This document shows, one piece after another, positions 7,671 through 14,048 of a DNA stretch of 14,048 nt. Each line of letters begins with the position of its first letter. Position 1 is the first letter of the stretch. Below the pieces are notes generated by a model. The model saw only the letters and a program-made list of their open reading frames with translations, was not told where the DNA came from and ran no database searches. The position numbers and the translations under genes are program-made. This DNA is from a bacterium (GTDB lineage: Bacteria > Babelota > Babeliae > Babelales > GCA-2401785): assembly GCA_030629865.1 (NCBI GenBank), contig DAOVOC010000012.1, positions 1-14,048 on the forward strand, in the 5' to 3' direction.

Positions 7671-7787
7671 TTATCCTTGACGCTGTTTATGTCGAGGATT
7701 TCTCTTACAAATCACTCTTACAACGCCAGCTCTCTTAATAATTTTGCAATCTATGCAAATCTTTTTTACTGATGCACGAACTTTCAT
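7671..7787 (-). CDS. rpmJ: 50S ribosomal protein L36, zinc-binding (C+) form
   Basis: A 38-residue protein. It begins [17 protein letters not shown] and continues with [18 protein letters not shown], the full-length, near-canonical L36 sequence. Cys11, Cys14, Cys27 and His33 form the zinc ribbon, so this is the C+ form. L36 stabilises 23S rRNA in the large subunit. The gene lies between infA and rpsM, its standard position. Confidence 0.96.
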   Translation of the reverse strand: MKVRASVKKICIDCKIIKRAGVVRVICKRNPRHKQRQG

Positions 7788-7843
7788 TACAACAACCTCT
7801 TTTTACACATGGTACATTGAATTCAAACTATGCAGCCAAACCA

Positions 7844-8068
7844 TTAAGCTCTATAACGAACAACAATCCTTCCCCGTTTCAAATCGTAAGGCGTAAGCTC
7901 AACAGCAACTTTATCGCCAGGCATAAGCCGAACATAATGCATACGCATCTTGCCGGAAACATGGGCCATAATTGTTTGCCCACTTTCAAGCACCACCTGA
8001 AACGTTGCGTTTGGCAGTACTTTTTCTACCACACCATCAACGACAATTACATTCGATTCTTTAGCCAT
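7844..8068 (-). CDS. infA: Translation initiation factor IF-1
   Basis: IF-1 binds the 30S A site during initiation and works with IF-2 and IF-3. The 74 residues form one S1/OB-fold domain: [21 protein letters not shown], then [32 protein letters not shown], then [15 protein letters not shown]. All of this matches the family closely. AAGG and GAGG lie in the 17-nt gap after map, so translation is probably coupled. The placement secY-adk-map-infA-rpmJ is the arrangement common in many bacteria. Confidence 0.97.
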   Translation of the reverse strand: MAKESNVIVVDGVVEKVLPNATFQVVLESGQTIMAHVSGKMRMHYVRLMPGDKVAVELTPYDLKRGRIVVRYRA

Positions 8069-8085
8069 CAGCCTTCGTCCAACCT

Positions 8086-8838
8086 CTACTGTAAACGTGT
8101 AAGCACTTCCGGACCCGAGTCCAAAATCAAAACAGTATCTTCAACATGTCCAGCCAAACACCCATTGGAAGTTTTAGCTGCCCATCCATCTGCACCCACC
8201 AAAACATCACACGCACTCTCTGTCAACATCGGCTCAATTGCCAATGTCATTCCAGAACGCAAAACCAGCCCAGTTCCCTTTTCCCCGAAATTGGGGACCT
8301 CAGGCGCTTCATGCAAGTCACGGCCAATCCCATGTCCAGCATATTCTTTAACAACAGCAAATCCGCCCTTTTCAACCTCACGCTGCACTGCATATGAAAT
8401 ATCAAAAAGCCTATTCCCAGGGCAGGCATTTTTTATTGCACAATCGAGAGCCCGCTGAGCAACATTCGCTAATTTTTGTGTCAAGGAAGTTGAACTACCA
8501 ACAAAAAAACTACGAGTCATATCTGCACAATACCCTCTATGCGAACCCACTACATCTATCTTAACAAAATCACCAGTTTTTAAAATAATTTCTTGTGAGG
8601 GAATGCCGTGAACAACAGTATCATTTAGTGAAATACAAGTCACTGCAGGATACCCTGCGTATCCTTTACATTCAGCCTTCAAACCTCTGGTACGCATTTT
8701 CTCTTCAAATATCTTGTCTATCTCTAAGGTACTACACCCCGCAACAACATGCGGCGCAATCTCTTGCATCACTAAAGCTAATTTTTCTCCAGCAACGCGC
8801 ATCTTCTCTATTGCTTGTTTATTTTTTATTTTTATCAC
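8086..8838 (-). CDS. map: Methionine aminopeptidase, type I
   Basis: A dimetal hydrolase that removes the initiator Met from nascent proteins whose second residue is small. The 250 residues give the compact type Ia form without an N-terminal zinc or SH3 extension. The five metal ligands are present: Asp95 (KIDVVGS), Asp106 (CADMTRSF), His169 ([12 protein letters not shown]), Glu202 (AIEPML) and Glu233 (VEDTVLI). His78 in DTVVHGIPS is the substrate-binding His. The start is a GTG with AAGG about 10 nt upstream. An ATG 7 nt before it is out of frame and opens only a short frame. The gene begins 22 nt after adk. Confidence 0.97.
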   Translation of the reverse strand: MIKIKNKQAIEKMRVAGEKLALVMQEIAPHVVAGCSTLEIDKIFEEKMRTRGLKAECKGYAGYPAVTCISLNDTVVHGIPSQEIILKTGDFVKIDVVGSHRGYCADMTRSFFVGSSTSLTQKLANVAQRALDCAIKNACPGNRLFDISYAVQREVEKGGFAVVKEYAGHGIGRDLHEAPEVPNFGEKGTGLVLRSGMTLAIEPMLTESACDVLVGADGWAAKTSNGCLAGHVEDTVLILDSGPEVLTRLQ

Positions 8839-8860
8839 GAATCATATACCTTGAACTTAA

Positions 8861-9670
8861 TTACTCTTCCTCGATGCCCATCAGCGAACAAAATTCCCAA
8901 AATGCTTGAGGAATTGTCTTCTCACCAACGTCCAACGTTTTAATTTGACATCCAGACTCACGATAAAAATCCATAAGAATTTTTTCATGCCTAGCATATA
9001 CGCGAAGCCGCTCTTGTACCGATTCAGGTTCATCATCAGGACGACGGCTTAATACCCCACCACACTCATCACAAATATTAGGCTCAACTGGTGGCCGAAA
9101 CAAAAGAGAGTACACAGCCTGACAATTCTTATTGCTACAAACTAAACGGTTCGATAATCTTTGCACGACCAATGTATCATCAATCTCTAGAGCTACAACA
9201 TAAAACTTCTCGAGCCTACCAAGCTGCTTCAAATGTTCTAAAAGAGATTTTGCCTGAACTTTTGTTCTAGGATATCCATCAAAAATGACAGGATGATCAC
9301 CATTTTCGTCATATTTTTCAAGCACCATTTGAGTCACTTGTTTATCGGATACGAGTTCACCTCGTCGCATTATCCCAGCAACTTGCAAACCAAGTTCAGT
9401 TTTTTGAGCAATTTGATTTCTAAGAATATCACCTGTCGAAAAAACCTTAAAATCAAGCCTTTGCGCACATAGTTGAGCAAGAGTTCCTTTACCAGAACCT
9501 GGAGCTCCCAAAAAAGTAATAATCACGTTAGGTATTTCCTGTTTAATGGTTGTTGTTTCTTTTTCAAGTTTTTTTAGTTGATTCTCTGGACCATATGCTT
9601 GCAGACAAAATCTTTGTTGCAAAGTTGACAATGATAAAAATAGAATGAAAAAACATTGTAAATTTTTCAT
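8861..9670 (-). CDS. adk: Adenylate kinase with a signal-peptide-like N-terminal extension
   Basis: Adenylate kinase interconverts ATP plus AMP with two ADP. Counting from the upstream ATG at 9709 (282 aa), the P-loop GAPGSGKGT is at 68-76, the AMP-binding region STGDILRNQI at 91-100, and DGYPRT at 144-149. The LID carries a Cys4 site, Cys191/Cys196 and Cys213/Cys216, with an unusual CX4C first pair. RRPDDEPES and ERLRVYARHEKILMDFY complete the fold. Normal enzymes start a few residues before the P-loop, whereas this frame carries about 60 extra residues. From the ATG at 9670, with GTGGG 5 nt upstream, the extension opens MKNLQCFFILFLSLSTL and has a possible cleavage site after LQA, like a Sec signal peptide. 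Starts at 9709 (just after the secY stop) and at an internal GTG at 9526 (AGGA 10 nt upstream, giving a canonical 221-aa enzyme) are both possible. The enzyme identity is certain; the start and destination are not. Confidence 0.9.
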   Translation of the reverse strand: MKNLQCFFILFLSLSTLQQRFCLQAYGPENQLKKLEKETTTIKQEIPNVIITFLGAPGSGKGTLAQLCAQRLDFKVFSTGDILRNQIAQKTELGLQVAGIMRRGELVSDKQVTQMVLEKYDENGDHPVIFDGYPRTKVQAKSLLEHLKQLGRLEKFYVVALEIDDTLVVQRLSNRLVCSNKNCQAVYSLLFRPPVEPNICDECGGVLSRRPDDEPESVQERLRVYARHEKILMDFYRESGCQIKTLDVGEKTIPQAFWEFCSLMGIEEE

Positions 9671-9711
9671 ATCAACCCACTTCAAATATGGAATAAAATA
9701 TTCAGCCATAT

Positions 9712-11031
9712 TTATCCACGCCGACCTTTTAAACGCCCAGTACCCAAAAAACCTTCGTACTTACGCTCAATTAAAGTCGCTTCAATCTGCGATGACGTAT
9801 CCATAGCAACACCAACCGCAATCAATAAACTTAATCCGCTCAAATACACCGGCGACGAAAGCGCTCGCAAAATTAATTGCGGCAAAACAGCAAGTATCGC
9901 AAGATATGCAGCTCCAGATGTACCCAAACGCATTAACACATAGTTAAAAAACGCGGCTGTTCGACGCCCGGGCCTAATGCCTGGAATAAAACCGCCAGCC
10001 TTTCTAATATTGTCAGCAAGCTCTTCAGGATTATATTGAATTCCCGTATATACAAAGCTAAAAAATGCAATCAAAATCACCGTAAGAACAATTTGAAATG
10101 GAGAATTCGGATCAAACAAATCCGCAAGAAACGAAACCATTCCAAAACGAGTACTTACAGCCTTTACTATCCACATAACAAACACCATCATGGTGCTTGT
10201 CAAAATTACAGGCATAACACCTGCAGAATTCAACTTAAGAGGAATGTAAGTATTCATCCCACCAAATACACGCCTACCAACAACACGTCTAGCATATTGT
10301 ACAGGAATGCGCCGTTCTCCTCGTTCGAGAAAAACAATACAAGCGGTAAGAGCAAGCGTAAAACCTGCAATTAATAGAGCAACTAAAAGATCCATCTCGC
10401 CAAGCTGAATACTATTAAGCATTTTGAGAATGCCTGAAGGCAAATCAGCAACTATATTTGCAAAAATAAGAACAGAAGCCCCTTGGCCTATTCCATACTG
10501 AGTAATTTGTTCGCCAAGCCACATCACAAATAGAGCACCAACAGTCAAAATCATAACTGAAGTAATTCTAAAACCCCAACCAGGATTTAGAACTAAACGA
10601 GCACCAAATCCATGCTCCAAAAGTCCGACAGTCGCAAAACCTTGCACCATACTCAGGCCAACGGTTAGATAACGAGTATATTGATTGATAACACGCCTTC
10701 CGGCCTCGCCTTCCTTAGCCAAGGCCTCTAGCGAAGGTAATGCCACCGTTAATACCTGCATCATAATGGATGCCGAAATATAAGGCATAATACCAAGCGC
10801 AAAAATAGCCCCTTTAGATAGCGCACCACCAGACATCATATTCATATACTGAAGGAACCCCCCAGAAAAGAACGTGTTGGCAAGATCTTGCAATGCAACA
10901 GTATCAATTCCTGGCAGAGGAACAAATTTACCAAACCGGAAAACAGCCAGCGCCATAAAAGTAAAAAACAATTTGCGCCGAAGATCTTCTATTTTAAAAA
11001 TATTTTTAAAGGTGCGCAGCAGGACTATCAC
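9712..11031 (-). CDS. secY: Protein translocase subunit SecY
   Basis: The channel-forming subunit of the SecYEG translocon in the inner membrane, for protein export and membrane insertion. The 439 residues with ten hydrophobic segments match the family. Recognisable parts are FVPLPGID (about 36-43), GIMPYISASIMMQ (80-92), LGEQITQYGIGQGAS (172-186), the cytoplasmic ERGERRIPVQYARRV (236-250), PEELADNIRKAGGFIPGIRPG with the essential Arg loop (335-355), and the terminal LLIAVGVAMDT. The start is a GTG, preceded by AGGGGGG inside the last codons of rplO, which favours coupled translation. Its presence beside secreted proteins (the surface protein, the Hint relic and possibly Adk) fits an active Sec pathway. 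Confidence 0.98.
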   Translation of the reverse strand: MIVLLRTFKNIFKIEDLRRKLFFTFMALAVFRFGKFVPLPGIDTVALQDLANTFFSGGFLQYMNMMSGGALSKGAIFALGIMPYISASIMMQVLTVALPSLEALAKEGEAGRRVINQYTRYLTVGLSMVQGFATVGLLEHGFGARLVLNPGWGFRITSVMILTVGALFVMWLGEQITQYGIGQGASVLIFANIVADLPSGILKMLNSIQLGEMDLLVALLIAGFTLALTACIVFLERGERRIPVQYARRVVGRRVFGGMNTYIPLKLNSAGVMPVILTSTMMVFVMWIVKAVSTRFGMVSFLADLFDPNSPFQIVLTVILIAFFSFVYTGIQYNPEELADNIRKAGGFIPGIRPGRRTAAFFNYVLMRLGTSGAAYLAILAVLPQLILRALSSPVYLSGLSLLIAVGVAMDTSSQIEATLIERKYEGFLGTGRLKGRRG

Positions 11032-11035
11032 GTTA

Positions 11036-11482
11036 TTACCCCCCTATTAGGCTCACGCTCCCATCGACAGCTTCGATCGCAGCCTTTGCAGACTTGCTCA
11101 TAGCGTCAACGGTAACAACAAGTTTCTTGCTTATTTCACCGTCACCCAAAATTTTAACCAAGCTTCCACGGCGACCTTTAATGAGTCCTCTCTCGATCAA
11201 TACTGTACGTTCAACATTTTCGCCAGCATCAAACTTTGCTTCGAGATCTCCAAGGTTGACCAATTCAAAATCTTTTCTCGAAAGACTTGTAAAACCACGT
11301 CGAGGAACACGACGTGTAAGAGGCATTTGGCCACCTTCAAAAGTATTACCCAATCCGGTTTTGCCACCGGAACGTGAACGTTGTCCTTTATGACCACGGC
11401 CAGAAGTTCCACCACGCGAGCCGCCACGGCCAACACGCTTACGGTCTTTAACAAGAGGCTTAAGCTCATCAAGCTTGAACAT
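11036..11482 (-). CDS. rplO: 50S ribosomal protein L15
   Basis: Late-assembly 23S rRNA-binding protein. From the ATG at 11482 it is 148 residues and begins MFKLDELKPLVKDRKRVGRG, the usual L15 opening. A Gly/Arg/Ser-rich extension follows (GSRGGTSGRGHKGQRSRSGG), then the C-terminal globular domain ending in VDGSVSLIGG. The frame is open to an ATG at 11512, but 11482 is preferred: GGAGG lies 5 nt upstream and the resulting N-terminus matches the family. This start overlaps the end of rpsE by 14 nt, so the two are translationally coupled and no rpmD (L30) lies between them. Confidence 0.96.
   Translation of the reverse strand: MFKLDELKPLVKDRKRVGRGGSRGGTSGRGHKGQRSRSGGKTGLGNTFEGGQMPLTRRVPRRGFTSLSRKDFELVNLGDLEAKFDAGENVERTVLIERGLIKGRRGSLVKILGDGEISKKLVVTVDAMSKSAKAAIEAVDGSVSLIGG
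11039..11045 (-). promoter_or_regulatory. Shine-Dalgarno site for the secY GTG start, inside rplO
   Basis: AGGGGGG covers the last two Gly codons of rplO and ends 7 nt before the GTG at 11031. It links secY translation to that of rplO and supports the GTG start. Confidence 0.6.
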
Positions 11483-12044
11483 TCTTACCTCCAGCCATTC
11501 CAACCATTTCATTCAAATTAAGTCCCCTCAATTTCGCGATATGCGTAGCTGAGCGCAACTTTTGCAAAGCAACAATGGTAGCCTTTGCAACCCCATTGGA
11601 ATTTGAAGAACCAATTGATTTTCCAAGAACATCATGAACGCCTAATGCTTCCATAACCGCGCGAACCGCTCCACCCGCGATAACACCCGTACCCTTAGAA
11701 GCTGAACGTAACAATACGTGGCATGCGCCAAACTTAGCTTCTACAGTGAATGGCAATGTTGCGCCATACAAAGGCACGGCAAACATCGACTTGCGAGCAG
11801 CACGAACAGCCTTTGAGATAGCAGAAGCAACTTCACGCCCCTTGCCAGTAGCAACACCAACACGGCCTTTTTGATCACCAACAACAACGAGTGCAGAAAA
11901 GGAAAGTCTGCGACCTCCCTTAACAACCTTGGAAACCCTTCTAACGTTCAAAACCGTTTCCGAAAACTCATTCGTATCGCGAGGTTTCCCGCCACGTTTG
12001 GATTCCGCATTCGGCGCCGTAGACTTCTTTCTTTTCTCAGGCAT
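11469..12044 (-). CDS. rpsE: 30S ribosomal protein S5
   Basis: 30S protein important for decoding accuracy and mRNA unwinding at the entry site. The 191 residues include a basic, low-complexity N-terminal tail of about 28 residues (MPEKRKKSTAPNAESKRGGK). The double-stranded-RNA-binding-like domain follows (VLNVRRVSKVVKGGRRLSFSALVVVGD), then the GRVGVATGKGREV loop. The C-terminal domain contains GTGVIAGGAVRAVMEALGVHDVLGKSIGSSN and ends MAGGKNVQA. The start has GGGAG upstream. It lies between rplR (47-nt gap) and rplO (14-nt overlap). Confidence 0.98.
   Translation of the reverse strand: MPEKRKKSTAPNAESKRGGKPRDTNEFSETVLNVRRVSKVVKGGRRLSFSALVVVGDQKGRVGVATGKGREVASAISKAVRAARKSMFAVPLYGATLPFTVEAKFGACHVLLRSASKGTGVIAGGAVRAVMEALGVHDVLGKSIGSSNSNGVAKATIVALQKLRSATHIAKLRGLNLNEMVGMAGGKNVQA
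11488..11492 (-). promoter_or_regulatory. Shine-Dalgarno site deciding the rplO start
   Basis: GGAGG, inside the rpsE codons for Gly-Gly near its end, lies 5 nt before the ATG at 11482. It favours this start over the upstream ATG at 11512. Confidence 0.7.
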
Positions 12045-12091
12045 AACGCCTACTCCCTAACCACTTGTAGTTACTTAGTAATTCTTATCAA

Positions 12092-12451
12092 CTAAAACTT
12101 CAAACCAGATTCTCTAAGGCCATCTGCCAGAGCTTTAACGCGACCATGATACAAACATGAACCACGATCAAACACAACCTCAGCAACATTTTTAGCCACA
12201 GCAAGCTTACCCAATTCAAGGCCAACACTCTTAGCAACACTAGAAGCGTCACCGGAGCAGCCTACACCTTTACATAGAGAAGAAAAGCTGACTAAAGTAC
12301 GGCCTTTGCAATCATCAATTATCTGTGCATAAATATGTCGTAACGATCTGCAAACAGAAACTCGCGGCTTGCTGTCTACATTCAACAACCTTCCGCGTAC
12401 TCTAAGCACTCTGCGCTTTCGACGTTTATCAACTCTAACCCGCAAACTCAC
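12092..12451 (-). CDS. rplR: 50S ribosomal protein L18
   Basis: Binds 5S rRNA and joins it to the central protuberance together with L5. The 119-residue length is typical. Visible are the basic start (VDKRRKRRVLRVRGRL), PRVSVCRSLRHIYAQIIDD, then KSVGLELGKLAVAKNVAEVVFDRGSCLYHGRVKALADGLRESGLKF, the family's conserved C-terminal part. The start is a GTG, with AAGGGAG about 6 nt upstream. The 48-nt gap to rplF shows no other element. Confidence 0.97.
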   Translation of the reverse strand: MSLRVRVDKRRKRRVLRVRGRLLNVDSKPRVSVCRSLRHIYAQIIDDCKGRTLVSFSSLCKGVGCSGDASSVAKSVGLELGKLAVAKNVAEVVFDRGSCLYHGRVKALADGLRESGLKF

Positions 12452-12499
12452 TATAAACTCCCTTACAACTCATCTAATCTAGATTTTTAATACTTAAAA

Positions 12500-13042
12500 C
12501 TATGCCTTAGCCTTACCGGCCTTTCTAATAATCTTTTCACCATCAAGCATAATGCCTGTACCTTTATAAGGTTCAGGAGGTCTCAACGCTCTAACCGCTG
12601 AGCAAACATTTCCCAACTCAAATTTGTCGATAGACTTAAACACTAAGTTCTGTCCAGACTTATCGATATCAACCGTTACGATATCTGGCAAAGAAAACTC
12701 GATTGTGTGACTATAACCCAAAGAAAAAGTCAGAGAGTTTCCCTTCTGAATGGCTTTATAACCAAGCCCAACAATTTTCACAGCTTGCTGAAACCCGGTC
12801 TGAACACCATACACTTTGTTTGCAATAAGTGCCCGATGCAAACCCCACAACATATTACACTGACGGCTTGGCTTCGCATTAACTGGAATAACTCGTATTT
12901 CCTTATCAACAACTTCAACCTTAAGCTCACGAGGTAATTTATGTTTAACAGTCGCTTTCGGACCATTTATTTCTAGCCCATTGCCATCAGCTTTCACAGT
13001 CGCAGATGTAAACGATATGGGCAATCTGCCAATTTTCGACAT
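12500..13042 (-). CDS. rplF: 50S ribosomal protein L6
   Basis: Large-subunit protein near the GTPase-associated centre and the sarcin-ricin loop. The 180-residue length is standard, with two repeated L6 domains. The start is MSKIGRLPISF, domain 1 carries LEINGPKATVKHKLPRELKV, and the middle has KIVGLGYKAIQKGNSLTFSLGYSH. The C-terminus holds the signature PPEPYKGTGIMLDGEKIIRKAGKAKA. AAGG lies 7 nt before the ATG, in the 10-nt gap after rpsH. Confidence 0.98.
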   Translation of the reverse strand: MSKIGRLPISFTSATVKADGNGLEINGPKATVKHKLPRELKVEVVDKEIRVIPVNAKPSRQCNMLWGLHRALIANKVYGVQTGFQQAVKIVGLGYKAIQKGNSLTFSLGYSHTIEFSLPDIVTVDIDKSGQNLVFKSIDKFELGNVCSAVRALRPPEPYKGTGIMLDGEKIIRKAGKAKA

Positions 13043-13052
13043 TGCTTAGCCT

Positions 13053-13448
13053 TTACCAAACGGAACAGATTACTTCACCACCAACAGACATCTGCCGCGC
13101 GCGTCGATCCGTCATAATACCAGCGCTTGTAGTAATTATCGCGATACCCAATCCCCCAATAACAGCTTCTATTTTTGAGGATCCCATATAACATCGCTTA
13201 CCTGGACGGCTCACACGCTTTACTTCGTGTATAACAGATTCACCATCAATATATTTGAGGTCAATCTGCAAAAGACCGTTAACCTTTTCTCCAGGAATTT
13301 TTCTAAAATCTCGAATGTACCCTTCTTCCTTAAGGACAAGAGCAACATTCTCTTTCATTTTCGAATATGGCAATACAACAGAACGCTTAGAAACACTTAA
13401 TGCATTTCTTATAACAGTCAAAAAATCACCTATTACGTCGATAGACAT
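13053..13448 (-). CDS. rpsH: 30S ribosomal protein S8
   Basis: Primary 16S rRNA-binding protein of the central domain. The 131-residue length is typical. The start (MSIDVIGDFLTVIRNAL), VLKEEGYIRDFRK, and the signature C-terminus TTSAGIMTDRRARQMSVGGEVICSVW are all present. In E. coli S8 represses the spc operon by binding mRNA near rplE; the matching site cannot be judged here because rplE is truncated. GGAG lies 5 nt before the ATG. Confidence 0.98.
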   Translation of the reverse strand: MSIDVIGDFLTVIRNALSVSKRSVVLPYSKMKENVALVLKEEGYIRDFRKIPGEKVNGLLQIDLKYIDGESVIHEVKRVSRPGKRCYMGSSKIEAVIGGLGIAIITTSAGIMTDRRARQMSVGGEVICSVW

Positions 13449-13474
13449 TACTTCTCCACAGTCATTTACTATTG

Positions 13475-13660
13475 CTACCAGCTGGCTTTCTTAACACCGG
13501 GAAGTAACCCTAACAAAGCCTCTTTTCGAAAACAAATTCTACACAAAGCAAACATACGCATAAAGCCACGTGGACGCCCACATTGCTTACAACGATTGCG
13601 GCTTCTAACGGCAAACTTAGGTTTCCTCTTTGCCTTTTCTATTAACGCCTTCCTGGCCAT
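13475..13660 (-). CDS. rpsN: 30S ribosomal protein S14, zinc-binding type Z
   Basis: Protein of the 30S head. The 61-residue length identifies the short zinc-binding type Z, as opposed to the long zinc-free form of about 100 residues. Cys24 and Cys27 ([11 protein letters not shown]) with Cys40 and Cys43 (LCRICFR) form the zinc site. The ending [14 protein letters not shown] is typical. The start [15 protein letters not shown] is canonical for type Z. It lies 12 nt after rplE. Confidence 0.98.
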   Translation of the reverse strand: MARKALIEKAKRKPKFAVRSRNRCKQCGRPRGFMRMFALCRICFRKEALLGLLPGVKKASW

Positions 13661-13672
13661 ACGTCTTTACCC

Positions 13673-14048
13673 TTACGCAAGATTTTTACCGAAAGGCACT
13701 TTAAATGCTTTCAGTAACGCGCGAACGCCAACATCATCATCTGAACTTGTATGAATAGCAACATTGAGACCTCTCGATCCCGCCACGCTATCATAATCAA
13801 TTTCAGGAAATACCATCCAATCTTTAATGCCTAGATTATAGTTCCCTGAACCATCAAATTTATCTTTCACACCGCGAAAATCACGAATGCTTGGCATAAC
13901 CAAATTAATTAACTTATCCAAAAAATCATACATAGGCTTGCCACGCAATGTTACACGCACACCAATAGCTACACCTTCACGAATTTTGAAGCCTGCAATT
14001 GATTTACGAGCATGCGTTTTAACGGCAACCTGCCCAGCAATAGCTGTA
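13673..14048 (-). CDS. rplE: 50S ribosomal protein L5, 5' end missing
   Basis: Large-subunit protein that binds 5S rRNA and contacts P-site tRNA. The frame is open to the right edge, so only the C-terminal 124 residues are visible out of a usual total of about 180. The visible part begins in AIAGQVAVKTHARKSIAGFK, then IREGVAIGVRVTLRGKPMYDFLDKLI, PSIRDFRGV and IKDWMVFPEIDYD, all L5 signatures. A frame beginning at a GTG at 13960 is internal to the gene and not a start. Next downstream is rpsN, as in the normal spc order. Confidence 0.97.
   Translation of the reverse strand, partial: TAIAGQVAVKTHARKSIAGFKIREGVAIGVRVTLRGKPMYDFLDKLINLVMPSIRDFRGVKDKFDGSGNYNLGIKDWMVFPEIDYDSVAGSRGLNVAIHTSSDDDVGVRALLKAFKVPFGKNLA

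Noticed and set aside
7772..8458. Long plus-strand open frame of 228 codons
   Set aside because: It lies antisense to infA and map, which are both unmistakable; the translation looks like a reverse-strand shadow.
1..14048. CRISPR arrays, tRNA or rRNA genes, insertion sequences
   Set aside because: I saw no regularly spaced direct repeats, no tRNA-like cloverleaf and no transposase in any frame.

Overview
The window is bacterial and almost fully coding, with nearly every gene on the minus strand. Reading leftward from position 14048, it carries the distal part of the ribosomal-protein super-operon (spc plus alpha): rplE (partial), rpsN, rpsH, rplF, rplR, rpsE, rplO, secY, adk, map, infA, rpmJ, rpsM, rpsK, rpsD, rpoA and rplQ. 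A GC-rich hairpin with a T-run at about 4534-4561 closes this block. Past it lie a small NifU/Nfu-type Fe-S protein gene, a non-coding stretch holding a broken plus-strand Hint-domain gene, an L-lactate dehydrogenase gene, and the first 825 codons of a very large signal-peptide-bearing, beta-strand-rich surface protein that runs off the left edge.

The operon genes work together. Ribosomal subunit proteins, initiation factor IF-1, the RNA polymerase alpha subunit, the SecY translocon and methionine aminopeptidase are made from one tightly packed transcript, with gaps of 1 to about 110 nt and one 14-nt overlap. The order secY-adk-map-infA-rpmJ-rpsM-rpsK-rpsD-rpoA-rplQ is conserved in many bacteria. 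Two departures stand out. rpmD (L30) is absent, because rpsE and rplO overlap where it would normally sit. The adenylate kinase has an N-terminal extension that looks like a signal peptide, with a possible internal GTG start that would give an ordinary cytosolic enzyme. S4, S14, L36 and Adk all keep Cys-rich, probably zinc-binding forms. Several genes start with GTG behind G-rich Shine-Dalgarno sequences (ldh, the surface protein, secY, map, rplR).

Lineage: the combination of a large secreted beta-helix-like protein, a secreted Hint-domain protein (here decayed) and AT-rich intergenic DNA reminds me of Dependentiae/Babeliae (TM6), intracellular bacteria of protists. This is inference from gene style only and could be wrong. 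The ribosomal genes themselves are unmistakably bacterial.

The accessory interest lies at the left end (Hint pseudogene and surface protein) and in the odd Adk. I did not find a convincing complete new multi-gene system.
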